The notes: a model not told the origin generated them from the sequence alone. A stretch of 64,000 bases of DNA from Microbispora amethystogenes (GCF_016863015.1 NZ_BOOB01000059.1:17135-81134); one strand, 5' to 3'. Shown: positions 51,950-61,008, counted from the first letter of the stretch. Translations and numbers: made by a program.

Positions 51950-52702
51950 GTGACGGAGTCCCCGGTGCATCATGAGTCCCCGATTTATCGCCGCATCGCC
52001 GACAGGCTGCGCGATCAGATCCTGTCCGGCGCGCTCGGTGACGGGGACCGGCTACCGGGCGAGAACGCGCTCATGAACGAGTACGGCATCGCACGGGCCA
52101 CGGCGCGGCAGGCACTCGCCGTGCTGATCAACGAAGGGCTCGCCGTGCCGAAACGAGGATCGGGCGTCTACGTGCGCCTGTTCCGCCCGATCCGCCGCCA
52201 CGGGTCCCGCCGGCTCTCGCGCGAGCAGTGGGCCCAGGGCCTGGCCATCTGGGACTCCGACACGCGTGGCCGTTCGTACACGGTGGACGAGGTGCGGATC
52301 CTGCGCGAGACCGCGAGCGAGCACGTCGGCCGCGTGCTCGGCGCGGAGGAGGTCTGGGTGCGCCGCCGCCGTTACTCGGTGGACGGCCGTCCGGTGCAGC
52401 TCGCGGCGTCCTTCTTTCCCGCCGATCTCGTGGAGGGCACGGCGGTCGTCCTGCCCGACACCGGCCCCGGAGGGGTGTACGCCCGCCTGGGCGAACTCGG
52501 CCACGCCCCGGTCCACTTCAGTGAGGAGGTGCGGGCGCGGATGCCGCTGCCCGGGGAGACCGAACTGCTGAACCTCCCGGCCGGCACGCCGGTGATCTCC
52601 GTGACCCGGGTGGCCTTCGCGGAGGGAGGGGTGGCGGTGGAAGTCAACGAGATGACGCTCGACGCGGCGTCCTATGTACTCCAGTACGACTTCGACGCGT
52701 AG
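51950..52702 (+). CDS. GntR-family regulator, HutC/UTRA type
   Basis: A 250-residue GntR repressor. Residues 10-75 form the wHTH (IYRRIADRLRDQILSGALGDGDRLPGENALMNEYGIARATARQALAVLINEGL). The UTRA ligand domain follows, with RYSVDGRPVQLAASFFPADL and the closing YVLQYDF. The start is GTG 51950. It is divergent from kynU and followed by a small conserved gene at 52830, with which it likely forms a pair. The ligand is unknown. Confidence 0.9.
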   Translation: MTESPVHHESPIYRRIADRLRDQILSGALGDGDRLPGENALMNEYGIARATARQALAVLINEGLAVPKRGSGVYVRLFRPIRRHGSRRLSREQWAQGLAIWDSDTRGRSYTVDEVRILRETASEHVGRVLGAEEVWVRRRRYSVDGRPVQLAASFFPADLVEGTAVVLPDTGPGGVYARLGELGHAPVHFSEEVRARMPLPGETELLNLPAGTPVISVTRVAFAEGGVAVEVNEMTLDAASYVLQYDFDA

Positions 52703-52766
52703 GTCAAGTGGACAAGTCCGCCGATAGGTTGACCTGTCCATCCCGATCATTGATTTCTCTAGAGAA
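52701..52766 (+). promoter_or_regulatory. Inverted repeat and palindrome between GntR gene and small gene
   Basis: AGGTCAA (52701-52707) and TTGACCT (52729-52735) form a perfect seven-base inverted repeat, enclosing GTGGACAAG. TTCTCTAGAGAA (52755-52766) is a perfect 12-base palindrome. Compare 51883-51912. They stand 64-129 bases before the small gene and may regulate it. Confidence 0.5.
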
Positions 52767-52829
52767 GTCCCGCACCGTGAAGAAAGAGACGTCAAGAACA
52801 CCGGGCCTACGGCGAGGGAAGGTGGACGG

Positions 52830-53048
52830 GTGTCCTTTGACCGACGCCTTGCCGAGATCGCTCGGGAGTTTCCGGAGTGGACGATCTGGCGGAGTGACGC
52901 GGGCCGGTGGTGGGCCACCCGGCACCGCCCGCTCACCTCGGCCCAGCGGGCGGCCGGCTGCGCGATGACCATCGACGCCGACGAGCCCGACGGGCTGCGC
53001 GAGCAGTTGCGCGAGCAGGAGGAGTGCGACGCCGCCGCCGATCCATGA
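52830..53048 (+). CDS. Small conserved protein paired with GntR regulator
   Basis: A 72-residue protein, not assigned a function. It begins MSFDRRLAEIAREFPEWTIWRSDAGRWWATRH and ends in a Glu-rich helix. The Trp-rich middle looks like a small DNA- or protein-binding fold. Similar short proteins follow GntR genes in streptosporangia and their kin. GAGGGAAGG precedes GTG 52830. It ends three bases before a strong terminator. Confidence 0.7.
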   Translation: MSFDRRLAEIAREFPEWTIWRSDAGRWWATRHRPLTSAQRAAGCAMTIDADEPDGLREQLREQEECDAAADP

Positions 53049-53050
53049 GC

Positions 53051-53089
53051 GCGGAAGCCCCCGACCCGATCGGGGGCGGGGGCTTCCGC
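53051..53089. terminator. Bidirectional hairpin terminator
   Basis: Perfect 13-base arms (GCGGAAGCCCCCG and CGGGGGCTTCCGC) flank a 13-base loop. The hairpin lies between the convergent small GntR-linked gene and the DivIVA-like gene and should end transcription from both sides. No T-run is present, as is usual in this group. Confidence 0.85.
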
Positions 53090-53122
53090 TACCAAAGATC
53101 ACTCAGCGCGCGTTCCCGCGGC

Positions 53123-54217
53123 TCACTTGCCGGCGACCGGCTCTCCGTCGGGGGTGGTGCGGCGTACGCGGCCGAGGTCGACGTCGGTGTCCTCGGGCGA
53201 CGCCGCCAGGTCGGGCCCGATCTCCGTGGAGTCGGCGTGGTCCTGCTGCTCGGTGCGCCCGGCGTCCACGACCAGGACGGCCTCCTCCTCGTCGCCCTCG
53301 GCCGGGTGGATGCCGGTCTCGGACGCGCCGGGCGGCTCCTCACCGGACGGCGCGGCGATCTCCCGGGGCTGCGGCGTGAAGTCACCCGCGCCGAGAGCCT
53401 GGATCTGCGGCGCGGGTGGCAGCACGGTGGCCTCGTCGACCAGCACCCCGGCCATCGACTCGCGGTGCATCAGGTCGCCGAGCACCGAGCCGATCTCGTT
53501 GAGGCGGCGGACGACCTCCGTGTGGGTGTCGGTCAGGTAAGCCACCCGGCGGCCGGTGTGCTCGTCCAGCGCGTTCACCCGCTGCTGCGCCGCCGCCAGC
53601 ATGGCCTCGGCCTGGCCGCGCGCCTCGACGAGCAGCCGCTCCGACTCCGTCCGGGCGTCCGTGAGCAGGCGCTCCGACTCGGCGCGGGCGGAGCGGAGGG
53701 TCTCGTCGGCCTCGGCGCGGGCCGTGGCCACCGTCTCGTCGGCGTCCGCGCCCGCCTGCGCCAGCAGCCGCTCCGACGTCGCGGTGGCGTCGGCGACCCG
53801 GCGCTCGGCCTCGTCCTGGGCGGCGGACCTGATCGCGTCGGCCTGCTCACGCGCGGACGTCACCAGGCGCTCGGCCTCCGCCGCCGCGCCGTCGCGCAGC
53901 CTTCTGGCCTCGGCCTCGGACGCCTCCTTGTTGGCCGTCGCCTCCTCCTGCGCCAGCTTGAGGATCTGGCTCAGCCGCTCGCCCAGCTCGTCGGGGTTCT
54001 GCGGCGACTCGGTCATCTTGCGCCGCGCCTCGGCCAGTTCGAGCCGGCTCTGCTCGGCCTGGTCGATCGTACGAGCGAGCCGTTCCTCCAGGTCCCGGAT
54101 CTGGTTGCGGGTGCGGACCATGTAGTCGTGGACCTGCCTGCGGCTGTATCCACGCATCACGACTTCGAACGAGTCGTCACTCATCAGGTCGGGGAAGTTG
54201 TCGGTCTGGTTCGTCAT
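53123..54217 (-). CDS. DivIVA-domain coiled-coil protein
   Basis: A 364-residue protein. The N-terminal DivIVA-like segment SFEVVMRGYSRRQVHDYMVRTRNQI is followed by a long coiled coil with many Ala/Glu/Arg heptads (about residues 40-240), then an acidic, Pro-rich tail. DivIVA proteins bind curved membrane at poles and septa and guide tip growth in actinomycetes. ATG 54217 is used; no strong ribosome site precedes it. The length and tail suggest a paralog of Wag31 rather than Wag31 itself. Confidence 0.85.
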   Translation of the reverse strand: MTNQTDNFPDLMSDDSFEVVMRGYSRRQVHDYMVRTRNQIRDLEERLARTIDQAEQSRLELAEARRKMTESPQNPDELGERLSQILKLAQEEATANKEASEAEARRLRDGAAAEAERLVTSAREQADAIRSAAQDEAERRVADATATSERLLAQAGADADETVATARAEADETLRSARAESERLLTDARTESERLLVEARGQAEAMLAAAQQRVNALDEHTGRRVAYLTDTHTEVVRRLNEIGSVLGDLMHRESMAGVLVDEATVLPPAPQIQALGAGDFTPQPREIAAPSGEEPPGASETGIHPAEGDEEEAVLVVDAGRTEQQDHADSTEIGPDLAASPEDTDVDLGRVRRTTPDGEPVAGK

Positions 54218-54374
54218 AAGAAGCCCTGGGGTCGGAGATAACGACGGTAACGCACGCCAGGACACGACTTTCCTGCTATCCGCCGCACATCGCAACCTGA
54301 ACGCGGCAGCCGGACGGGAAAACCCGCGGGGCGCCCCGTCACGCCCGCCGGAGGGCTCGTGGGATCATCGTGGG

Positions 54375-54905
54375 ATGCCGTACGTAGCGGACCTGGACGA
54401 CGACGCGACGCCGATCATCCACCCGGAGGCGTGGGTGGCCCCGGGGGCGGTGGTCGTCGGGAGGGTGCGGCTCGGACGCGGCGCGAACGTCTGGTACGGA
54501 TCGGTGCTGCGCGGCGACGACGAGCGGATCGAGGTCGGCGACGAGGTCAACGTCCAGGACCTGTGCTGCCTGCACGCCGATCCCGGCGAACCGGTGATCC
54601 TGGACGACAGGGTGAGCCTCGGCCACCGGGCGATGGTGCACGGCGCGCACGTGGAGGCGGGGGCGCTGGTGGGCATCGGCGCGGTCGTGCTCGGCGGAGC
54701 GGTCGTCGGGGCCGGGTCCCTGGTCGCCGCCGGGACCGTGGTGCCGCCCGGACGGCGGATCCCGGCCGGCGTGCTGGTCGCGGGTGTGCCGGGGCGGGTG
54801 GTCCGCGAGCTCACCGACGACGACCGCGCCTCCTTCGCGGGGACGCCGGACAACTACCTCGCCAAGGCCCGCCGTCACGCCGCGGCCTCGGTTCGGTCCC
54901 GATGA
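54375..54905 (+). CDS. Gamma-class carbonic anhydrase family protein
   Basis: A 176-residue left-handed beta-helix protein. The hexapeptide repeats are clear. Metal-binding His are in CCLHADPG and SLGHRAMVHGAHV, with RGDDERIEVGDEVNVQD before them. Members hydrate CO2 or act as PaaY-like thioesterases or scaffold proteins; activity cannot be told from sequence. ATG 54375. Its last 95 bases overlap the convergent gene at 54811. Confidence 0.87.
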   Translation: MPYVADLDDDATPIIHPEAWVAPGAVVVGRVRLGRGANVWYGSVLRGDDERIEVGDEVNVQDLCCLHADPGEPVILDDRVSLGHRAMVHGAHVEAGALVGIGAVVLGGAVVGAGSLVAAGTVVPPGRRIPAGVLVAGVPGRVVRELTDDDRASFAGTPDNYLAKARRHAAASVRSR

Positions 54906-55785
54906 GCGTGCCGGCCAGCGCCAGGTGGTCGGAAAGCTCGGGGTCGGTCCTGACGGCCTCGGCGCCGCCCGGGCGGTAGTCGGCCTCGCTGGCGAAGATG
55001 TAGTCGATCTTCCGGCCGCCACGCGTCGTGGGGTCGCCGCCCCGGCGTACGGACCCGCACCCCGGGGCGTCCGCCTCGGTGTAGCCGCCGTCGCCCAGGC
55101 CCATGCCGTACACGCCGGTGAGCTGGGCGTCGCCGGGCTCGCGGTTGAAGTCGCCGGTGAGGATCACCGGGGCGCCGCCGGCGTACCTCTCCACCAGCCC
55201 GGTGACCTGCCGCGGCGTCTCGGTGCCGGAGATGTGCGTCACGCAGCAGACCGAGCGGCGTGGGCCGACGTCGCCCCTGGCGCACAGCAGGCCGCGCGGG
55301 TGGACCGTCTCGCCGGGCGCGGCCGGGGCGTCGGCGCGCAGCAGCCGCCGCAGCGGCGGGCCCTGTGTGCCGTTCCTCAGCGCCAGCGCCATGCCGAAGG
55401 TCCTGCCGTCGGGCGGGGCCGTGTGCGGCGTGAGGTCGCGCCAGAGCGTCCTGCACCGGTCCTCGCGGCCCGGCCCGCCGCCCCTGGCGTAGCCGTACCA
55501 GACGAGGTGATATCCGGGCAGCTCACGACGCAGGAGGCCGACCTGGGCGTAGCACATCTCGGTGAAGGAGGCGACGTCCACGTCTCTCGAACGGATCAGC
55601 GCCGAGACCTGGCCGGCCCAGGTCCGGCGGCGCTGCGGCGTGAGGTCGCGGACGCAGGTGCCGGCCCGGTTGCCGGCCGCGCAGACGTTGTAGGTGAGGA
55701 CGTTCACCCGATAGGTGTCGCCGGGTGCCGGGAGACCGGCCACCACAACTCCGACAATTGCCACTCCTGCCACAAACGCCCCCAT
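54811..55785 (-). CDS. Secreted endonuclease/exonuclease/phosphatase-family protein
   Basis: A 324-residue EEP-fold protein with a signal peptide (VAGVAIVGVVVAGLPAPG). Catalytic marks are VLTYNVCAAG, DVASFTEMCY (Glu), VTHISGT, ILTGDFNREPGD, KIDYIFAS and SDHLALAG (His). The fold cleaves phosphodiesters or phosphomonoesters. The basic 35-residue tail after SDHLAL lies in the 95-base overlap with the carbonic anhydrase gene and may be dispensable. Confidence 0.85.
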   Translation of the reverse strand: MGAFVAGVAIVGVVVAGLPAPGDTYRVNVLTYNVCAAGNRAGTCVRDLTPQRRRTWAGQVSALIRSRDVDVASFTEMCYAQVGLLRRELPGYHLVWYGYARGGGPGREDRCRTLWRDLTPHTAPPDGRTFGMALALRNGTQGPPLRRLLRADAPAAPGETVHPRGLLCARGDVGPRRSVCCVTHISGTETPRQVTGLVERYAGGAPVILTGDFNREPGDAQLTGVYGMGLGDGGYTEADAPGCGSVRRGGDPTTRGGRKIDYIFASEADYRPGGAEAVRTDPELSDHLALAGTLIGTEPRPRRDGGPWRGSCPASPRRRRGRRR

Positions 55786-55811
55786 GCGGCAGGAAGTTAC
55801 TCAGAAGCGGA

Positions 55812-57062
55812 TTATCCCGTCCACGCACCTGTGGTGAAATTCCCGACATTGATTGCCATGACGGGTGCGGCAATCGCGAGATAGGCCATCATCACCCACG
55901 GTTTCCGGCTTCCGGCGACGCCCACCGCGACGTAGAGCGGCCACCACAGCAGCGAGGCCCGCCCGATCGACATGTAGAACGACGACATGGCCAGCAGCGC
56001 CACCGCCTGTGGCGCCAGATAGGCGACGTCGGCCCAGTGCCGCCGGGCCAGCATCACAAGGATCAGCACGATCAGCACGGCCCCCGCGATCATGTCCTCG
56101 CGGTACGACGTGGAGAGGATGGGCTCGTCGATCGACCTGTTCCAGGTGTTGATGAACGCGATCCACGGCTTCTCCGGGAACCGCCCCCAGTACTGCGCCT
56201 CCGCCGCCTTCCAGGCCATGAAGTCGCCCGTACGGTGCCACAGATAGACCATGTAGGCCAGCACCGGCAGGCCCGGGACGACCAGCCAGGGAGCCGTCCG
56301 CCACCCGGTCGAGCGCAGGCCGTTCGCGGAGAAGAGGAACATCACCGCGAGGCCCGCAGCCAGGAAGAGACCGGAGATGCGCACCGACGAGGCGAAGGCG
56401 GCGCACAGGGCCGCCGACTCCCACCTGCCCTTGCGGGCCAGCAGCCAGGCCGGTACGGCCAGCGCGAGGAAGGGCGCCTCGGAGTATCCGGCCAGCAGGA
56501 ACGTGGCGAACGGGCTGAGGAAGAAGGCCAGCACCACCCAGGTGCCGCTGCCCTCGCGGTAGGACTCGCCCAGCCGGTGCAGGGCCACCGCGACGACGGC
56601 GCTCGCGACGAACGACACCAGCACGATCGCCAGGTCCCAGTTCGAGATGAACAGGTGCAGCGACCGCAGGAACATCGGCAGGCCGGGGAAGAACGCCACC
56701 AGCTTCGGCGCGTCCGGCATGCCCGGCGTGCCGTCGTAGCCGTACTGCGCGATGGCGATGAAGTTCTCGGCGTCCCACGGCGTGAGCCGGTCGAGCATCG
56801 GCGCCTCGGTGCGTCCCGGAGCCGCGAGGACCATGTAGATGTAGGTCGCGACGTGCCAGAAGAACCAGATCAGCAGGGCCGTACGGTCACCTGGACGGCC
56901 CGGCCACCGCCATCCGCGGCTCTCCCGTTCCGGGCGCGGCGTCTCCGTCTGCTCACCGGTCGCGGCGCCGTCCGGAGCGTCCACGGGCGTTTCCTTGGCC
57001 GGTTCCCCGGCCACGCCCTGCTCCCGGTCGGCCCCCGCCTGCTGGATCTCAGTCACGAGCAC
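55812..57062 (-). CDS. PIG-V-like mannosyltransferase, membrane protein
   Basis: A 416-residue GT-C membrane protein. After a disordered N-terminus of about 60 residues it has the PIG-V-like motif WDAENFIAIAQYGYDGTPG, FFPGLPMFLR and about nine membrane segments. PIG-V-type enzymes add mannose from a polyprenyl donor; actinobacteria use relatives to glycosylate envelope lipids or proteins. GTG 57062 and GTG 57056 are both possible starts. Confidence 0.8.
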   Translation of the reverse strand: MLVTEIQQAGADREQGVAGEPAKETPVDAPDGAATGEQTETPRPERESRGWRWPGRPGDRTALLIWFFWHVATYIYMVLAAPGRTEAPMLDRLTPWDAENFIAIAQYGYDGTPGMPDAPKLVAFFPGLPMFLRSLHLFISNWDLAIVLVSFVASAVVAVALHRLGESYREGSGTWVVLAFFLSPFATFLLAGYSEAPFLALAVPAWLLARKGRWESAALCAAFASSVRISGLFLAAGLAVMFLFSANGLRSTGWRTAPWLVVPGLPVLAYMVYLWHRTGDFMAWKAAEAQYWGRFPEKPWIAFINTWNRSIDEPILSTSYREDMIAGAVLIVLILVMLARRHWADVAYLAPQAVALLAMSSFYMSIGRASLLWWPLYVAVGVAGSRKPWVMMAYLAIAAPVMAINVGNFTTGAWTG

Positions 57063-57375
57063 CTATGCAATACGTCATGGACAGTCCCTGCCAAGGCAAG
57101 CATGCCGGGTTTTGTCGGCTGACGGCCAACAAAGTCGTCGGACCCGGTCAGACGGGCCGTGGCCGGTGAAACTTTCATCGAGCTCACCGCGGCAGGGAGC
57201 GCCGTTCCGTCTTGCTCAGCCGGCCGTCGTCGTACAGCGGTGACGTCCCCCGCACCCTCAGCCACCCGGCCCGCCGCCGGGCGAGGCCCCGGTGATCGCC
57301 TGCGTCTCCCGCCGGCTCATCTCCTGCAGCGGCGCGCCGTCGCTGTTGCTCAGGATAACGCCGGCGGGACCCGGG
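57063..57375. other. Junction region upstream of the OmpR two-component genes
   Basis: About 313 bases without a complete gene. GGTGAAACTTTCA at 57165-57177 repeats 13 bases of the GH12 operator. On the leftward strand 57258-57365 reads as a plausible C-terminus (VILSNSDGAPLQEMSRRETQ, then a Gly/Pro tail and stop), which breaks off where the response regulator begins. It looks like the remains of a gene whose 5' part was lost when the two-component genes arrived. Confidence 0.45.
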
Positions 57376-58026
57376 GTGCTGCTGGTCGAGGACGAACAGC
57401 CGCTGGCCACATACATCGCGGCCGGGCTGCGCAAGCACGGCTGCGCCGTGGACATGGCACACGACGGCCGGCAGGCGCTGGACAAATGCGAGATCACTCC
57501 GTACGACGTGGTGGTCCTGGACCGGGACCTTCCGGTGGTGCACGGCGACATCGTGTGCCGGCGGCTGGCGCAGCGGGGCGCCGCCCGGGTGCTGATGCTC
57601 ACCGCGTCCGGCGCCGTGTCCGACCGGGTGGACGGGCTGACCCTGGGCGCCGACGACTACCTGGGGAAGCCGTTCGCGTTCTCCGAACTGGTCGCCCGGG
57701 TGCGGGCGCTGGCCCGGCGCAGCACGCCGGCCCATCCTCCGGTGCTGCGCGCGCGGGATGTCGAACTCGATCCGTCCCGGCGCACCGCCGAACGGAACGG
57801 CCGGCTGCTGTCGCTGACCCCGAAGGAGTTCGGGGTGCTGGAACGGCTGCTCACCGCCGGCGGTGCCGTGGTCAGCGCGGAGACGCTGTTGGACAAGGTG
57901 TGGGACGAGCACGCCGACCCGTTCACCAACGCCGTGCGCATCACCGTCAGTACGCTGCGCCGCAAGCTCGGTGATCCGCCGCTGGTCGAAACCGTGACCG
58001 GCGCCGGGTACCGGATCGTCCCGTGA
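57376..58026 (+). CDS. OmpR-family response regulator, uncertain 5' end
   Basis: A response regulator of 216 residues. The receiver has VLLVEDEQPL, phospho-Asp49 in VVVLDRDLPV and the Lys in DDYLGKPF. The winged helix has LTPKEFGVLERLL and VRITVSTLRRKLGDPPLVETVTGAGYRI. GTG 57376 starts directly at the first beta strand, two residues shorter than the family norm. An upstream GTG at 57292 would add 28 residues unlike any receiver. No good ribosome site serves either. The stop overlaps the kinase start as GTGA. Confidence 0.8.
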   Translation: MLLVEDEQPLATYIAAGLRKHGCAVDMAHDGRQALDKCEITPYDVVVLDRDLPVVHGDIVCRRLAQRGAARVLMLTASGAVSDRVDGLTLGADDYLGKPFAFSELVARVRALARRSTPAHPPVLRARDVELDPSRRTAERNGRLLSLTPKEFGVLERLLTAGGAVVSAETLLDKVWDEHADPFTNAVRITVSTLRRKLGDPPLVETVTGAGYRIVP

Positions 58027-59096
58027 TCCGGCCGCTGACCGCCCGCGGGCGACTCACCGTGGTGTACACCGGCCTGGTGCTGGCCACCGGACTGCTGCTG
58101 ACGGTGCTGACGTACCTGCTGCTGTTCCACAGCATGCGGCTGGTCATCGGCGATGCGGTGTCCAGGCTGCTGACCCGGGCCGTGCCGGCTCTGCTGGTGG
58201 TGACCGCGTGGGCGGGGCTGACCGGCTGGCTGGTGGCCGGGCGGATACTGCGGCCGATCCGGGCGATCTCCGACACCGCGAACCGGCTGTCCGCGGAGAA
58301 CCTGTCCGAACGGATACCCGTCCGCCGGCCCACCGACGAACTGGCGACACTGGCCACCACCATCAACGGCATGCTGGACCGCGTCCAGCACGGCATCGCC
58401 GAACGCGACCGGATCCTCGACAGCCAGCGCCTGTTCGTCGCCAACGCGGCGCACGAACTGCGGACCCCGCTCACCACCATGCGCACCGCCGTCGACGTCA
58501 CCCTCGACGGCGAGCCCGACCGGGCCGAACTCGTCACGATGGCCCGCGACGTCGCCTCCGCCGTCGACATCAGCCGCCGCACGCTCGACGGACTTCTGAT
58601 CCTGGCCCGCAGCCAGGCCGGCCCGCTCCGCCGGACGCGGGTGGACCTGGCGGCGGTCGCCACCGCGGCGGTCGCCGCCACCGCCGGCGAGGCGGCGGAC
58701 GTGGCCGTCACCCTCCGCACCGACCTGCGGCCGGCACCGGCCGAGGGCGAGCCGGTACTGCTGGAGCGGATGGCCGGCAACCTGGTCGAGAACGCGCTGC
58801 GCCACAACCACGCCGGCGGGCACGTCACGGTGACCTCCGGCACCGCGGACGGGCGCGCGTTCCTGCGGGTGGTCAACACCGGCCGTCCGGTCACACCGGA
58901 CGAGGAGCGACGGCTGTTCGAGCCGTTCGTCCGCGGCACCGCCGACGGCACCGGCGGGGCCGGGCTCGGCCTGTCCATCGTCCGCGCGGTCGTCACCGCG
59001 CACGACGGGCGGATCTCCAGCACCGCCCGGCCGACCGGCGGCATGGACATCGCCGTGCATCTTCCGGCGGCTGTGGAGGCACCTGCTCCCGGGTGA
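58023..59096 (+). CDS. HAMP-containing sensor histidine kinase
   Basis: A 357-residue kinase. Two close membrane segments (about residues 14-36 and 53-72) leave almost no outer domain. A HAMP linker (ILRPIRAISDTANRLS) follows. HisKA has NAAHELRTPLTTMR with phospho-His144. The ATPase domain has LVENALRHNHAGG and GAGLGLSIVRAVV. The start overlaps the regulator stop. With so short a sensor, the signal is probably sensed in the membrane. Such kinases often watch envelope damage. Confidence 0.92.
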   Translation: MIRPLTARGRLTVVYTGLVLATGLLLTVLTYLLLFHSMRLVIGDAVSRLLTRAVPALLVVTAWAGLTGWLVAGRILRPIRAISDTANRLSAENLSERIPVRRPTDELATLATTINGMLDRVQHGIAERDRILDSQRLFVANAAHELRTPLTTMRTAVDVTLDGEPDRAELVTMARDVASAVDISRRTLDGLLILARSQAGPLRRTRVDLAAVATAAVAATAGEAADVAVTLRTDLRPAPAEGEPVLLERMAGNLVENALRHNHAGGHVTVTSGTADGRAFLRVVNTGRPVTPDEERRLFEPFVRGTADGTGGAGLGLSIVRAVVTAHDGRISSTARPTGGMDIAVHLPAAVEAPAPG

Positions 59097-59228
59097 TGCT
59101 CCGCGACGGACGGCCGGCTCCTCTGCGTCCGGTCAGGAGCCGCCCTGCCTCGGGCCGCGGCCACGCCGGTGAGGATCTCACCCCGTGTGCTCCGGCACGC
59201 GCCCTTACCGGCGATTTACCATTACGGG

Positions 59229-60671
59229 GTGTACTGGGACGGGTTCACGGCGATGGAACAGGACGTGCGCGCCGTCGTCGGCGATCCCCGCTGGACGCTT
59301 CTTCCCCCGCTCACGCGGGCGCACACGCTCGCGCAGCGCGCGCTGCTGACCCCGGACGGCTCCCGCTGGCTCTTCGGCGCGCACGCACGCTGGTACCGGC
59401 TCGACCGCGTGGACGGCCGCTGGCACCTCTCGGCTCCCCCGCTGCACCCGGCGGTCCGGTCCGGCGCCCGGCCGCACCCGCCGGGTGTGGCGGTCCCGCC
59501 CGCGCTGATCCCGGCCGGGCCCGACTTCGCCTACGACCGCGGGTCCACGCAGGCGTTCGTCGGCCCGGACGTGCCGCACGAGATCACCGAACGGCTCCGG
59601 GCGCTGCTGCTCGCCCACCGGGGGCTGCGCCGAGAGGACTTCCCGCTGGGCGGCGCGTACCGGGAGATCTTCGCCGGTGACGTCGCGAGCACGGTGGCCG
59701 CCGTGTGGGGCACGATCATGTGGTGCGCCTACGCGCCGGCGTTCGACGGCAACGAGGTCATGCTCTCGATGTTCGGCGAGTTCCTGGCCCGCCCGCTGCC
59801 GGGTGACGACTGGGTGCGCTGGCTGCCCCTGGGCTCGCTCGACGCGCTAGTAGCCCTCTACGCCGAGCGGATGCGCTCCGGCGCCCAGCAGGCGGGCCTG
59901 CGACTGGCCGGGCTGATGGCCGAGACCGCCACCGTGCTGCGCGCCGACGCCCGGTTCCGCCCGCGCGCCGAGGCGCTGATCGCGATGGCCGAGCCACTGC
60001 TCGCCAGCCCCTGGCTGGACCACCACGCCCTTCCCGGCGGCGCCGTACGGCAGGCCTGGCTGGCGCGCTGCCCGCCGCACCTCGTCTCCGCGACGCTCCC
60101 CGAGTGGGCGCCCGGCGAGCACTTCCGGCACACGTTGTACGACCTCGTCGAGGCGCTCGCCTACACCGCCTCGCGCGGGATGGACCCCCGGGCCGTGGCG
60201 GCCGCGCTGCTCGCCGCGGACGTCGCGGGCGTCTGCGGCGTCTCGGAGCCCGCCTGGGCTCCCGGGTCCTCCGGCACCGCGCGGGTGGTCAACGCGCTGT
60301 ATCCCTGGATGGACGACGAACTGCGGCAGGCCCTCTATCTCGCGCTGGCCGACCCCGCCCATCCGCTGCGGGGGTGCTGGCCGGCGGGCGGAGTGCTGCC
60401 GGCCGCGCTGCTGCCGCCCGACCGGACGACGGCCGCGGCCCTGCTCGGGTCCGCGTACGCGACGGGACTGGCGTGGTGCGCGCTGACCGGCACGCCCGCG
60501 CCGTCCGAGGGCTTCGCGGTGCCCGCCGCGGTCGTCCAGTGCCTGATCCACCAGCGGGACGACCCACGCCCGCAGGAGCCGCGGGCGGATCACCGGCCTG
60601 ACCTGGAGGAGTCCGGAGCCTGGCTGTTCGAAACGTCAAATTCGGATATTTCGTCCTTACCTCCGCTTTAG
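59229..60671 (+). CDS. Unrecognised 480-residue protein
   Basis: Not recognised. The chain is mostly helical, with many Trp, Leu and Ala. Recurrent pieces are WYRLDRVDGRWHLSAPPLHP, DFPLGGAYREIFAGDVASTVAAVWGTIMWCAY and TASRGMDPRAVAAALLAADVAGVCG. No signal peptide or clear membrane segment is visible. TACCAT at 59217-59222 lies seven bases before GTG 59229, which favours a leaderless start there; GTG 59169 is in frame upstream. Its end, with Ser/Asp/Leu, is unlike the rest. It stands alone after the two-component genes and may be a repeat-type scaffold protein. Confidence 0.65.
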   Translation: MYWDGFTAMEQDVRAVVGDPRWTLLPPLTRAHTLAQRALLTPDGSRWLFGAHARWYRLDRVDGRWHLSAPPLHPAVRSGARPHPPGVAVPPALIPAGPDFAYDRGSTQAFVGPDVPHEITERLRALLLAHRGLRREDFPLGGAYREIFAGDVASTVAAVWGTIMWCAYAPAFDGNEVMLSMFGEFLARPLPGDDWVRWLPLGSLDALVALYAERMRSGAQQAGLRLAGLMAETATVLRADARFRPRAEALIAMAEPLLASPWLDHHALPGGAVRQAWLARCPPHLVSATLPEWAPGEHFRHTLYDLVEALAYTASRGMDPRAVAAALLAADVAGVCGVSEPAWAPGSSGTARVVNALYPWMDDELRQALYLALADPAHPLRGCWPAGGVLPAALLPPDRTTAAALLGSAYATGLAWCALTGTPAPSEGFAVPAAVVQCLIHQRDDPRPQEPRADHRPDLEESGAWLFETSNSDISSLPPL

Positions 60672-60846
60672 CAATCCGTTCCCTCCATCACCGTCCCTTT
60701 CATCGAATCGTGATCTCGGAATCGGGGAAATGGTCACCGAGGGACACGAGGTGCGGGTCGGGAATGGTCACGATGGGCCATGTCGCGGCGGACTACCCGG
60801 ACGTAACCTCGTGATGGGTGTGGGCTGCGGAAGGAAGGACGACGCG

Positions 60847-61008
60847 GTGGGGCACGACGATCTGGACTCCCGGGTCCACGACCGTGTCGCGTTGGACGAG
60901 ATCGCGCTCTACGCGGAGGTACTGGAGGCCGTGAACATCACGGAGAACCGGCTGACCTTGGAAGAGCTCGACAACGCGCTCGGATTGCGGACTTCGGCGA
61001 GCCACTGA
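60847..61008 (+). CDS. Small conserved helical protein
   Basis: A 53-residue protein with VHDRVALDEIALYAEVLEAVNITENRLTLEELDNALGL. Very similar short proteins with DEIELY are common in streptomycetes and relatives; their role is unknown. GTG 60847 is chosen for GGAAGGAAGG nine bases upstream. A longer reading from 60730 adds residues without family likeness. Confidence 0.7.
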   Translation: MGHDDLDSRVHDRVALDEIALYAEVLEAVNITENRLTLEELDNALGLRTSASH

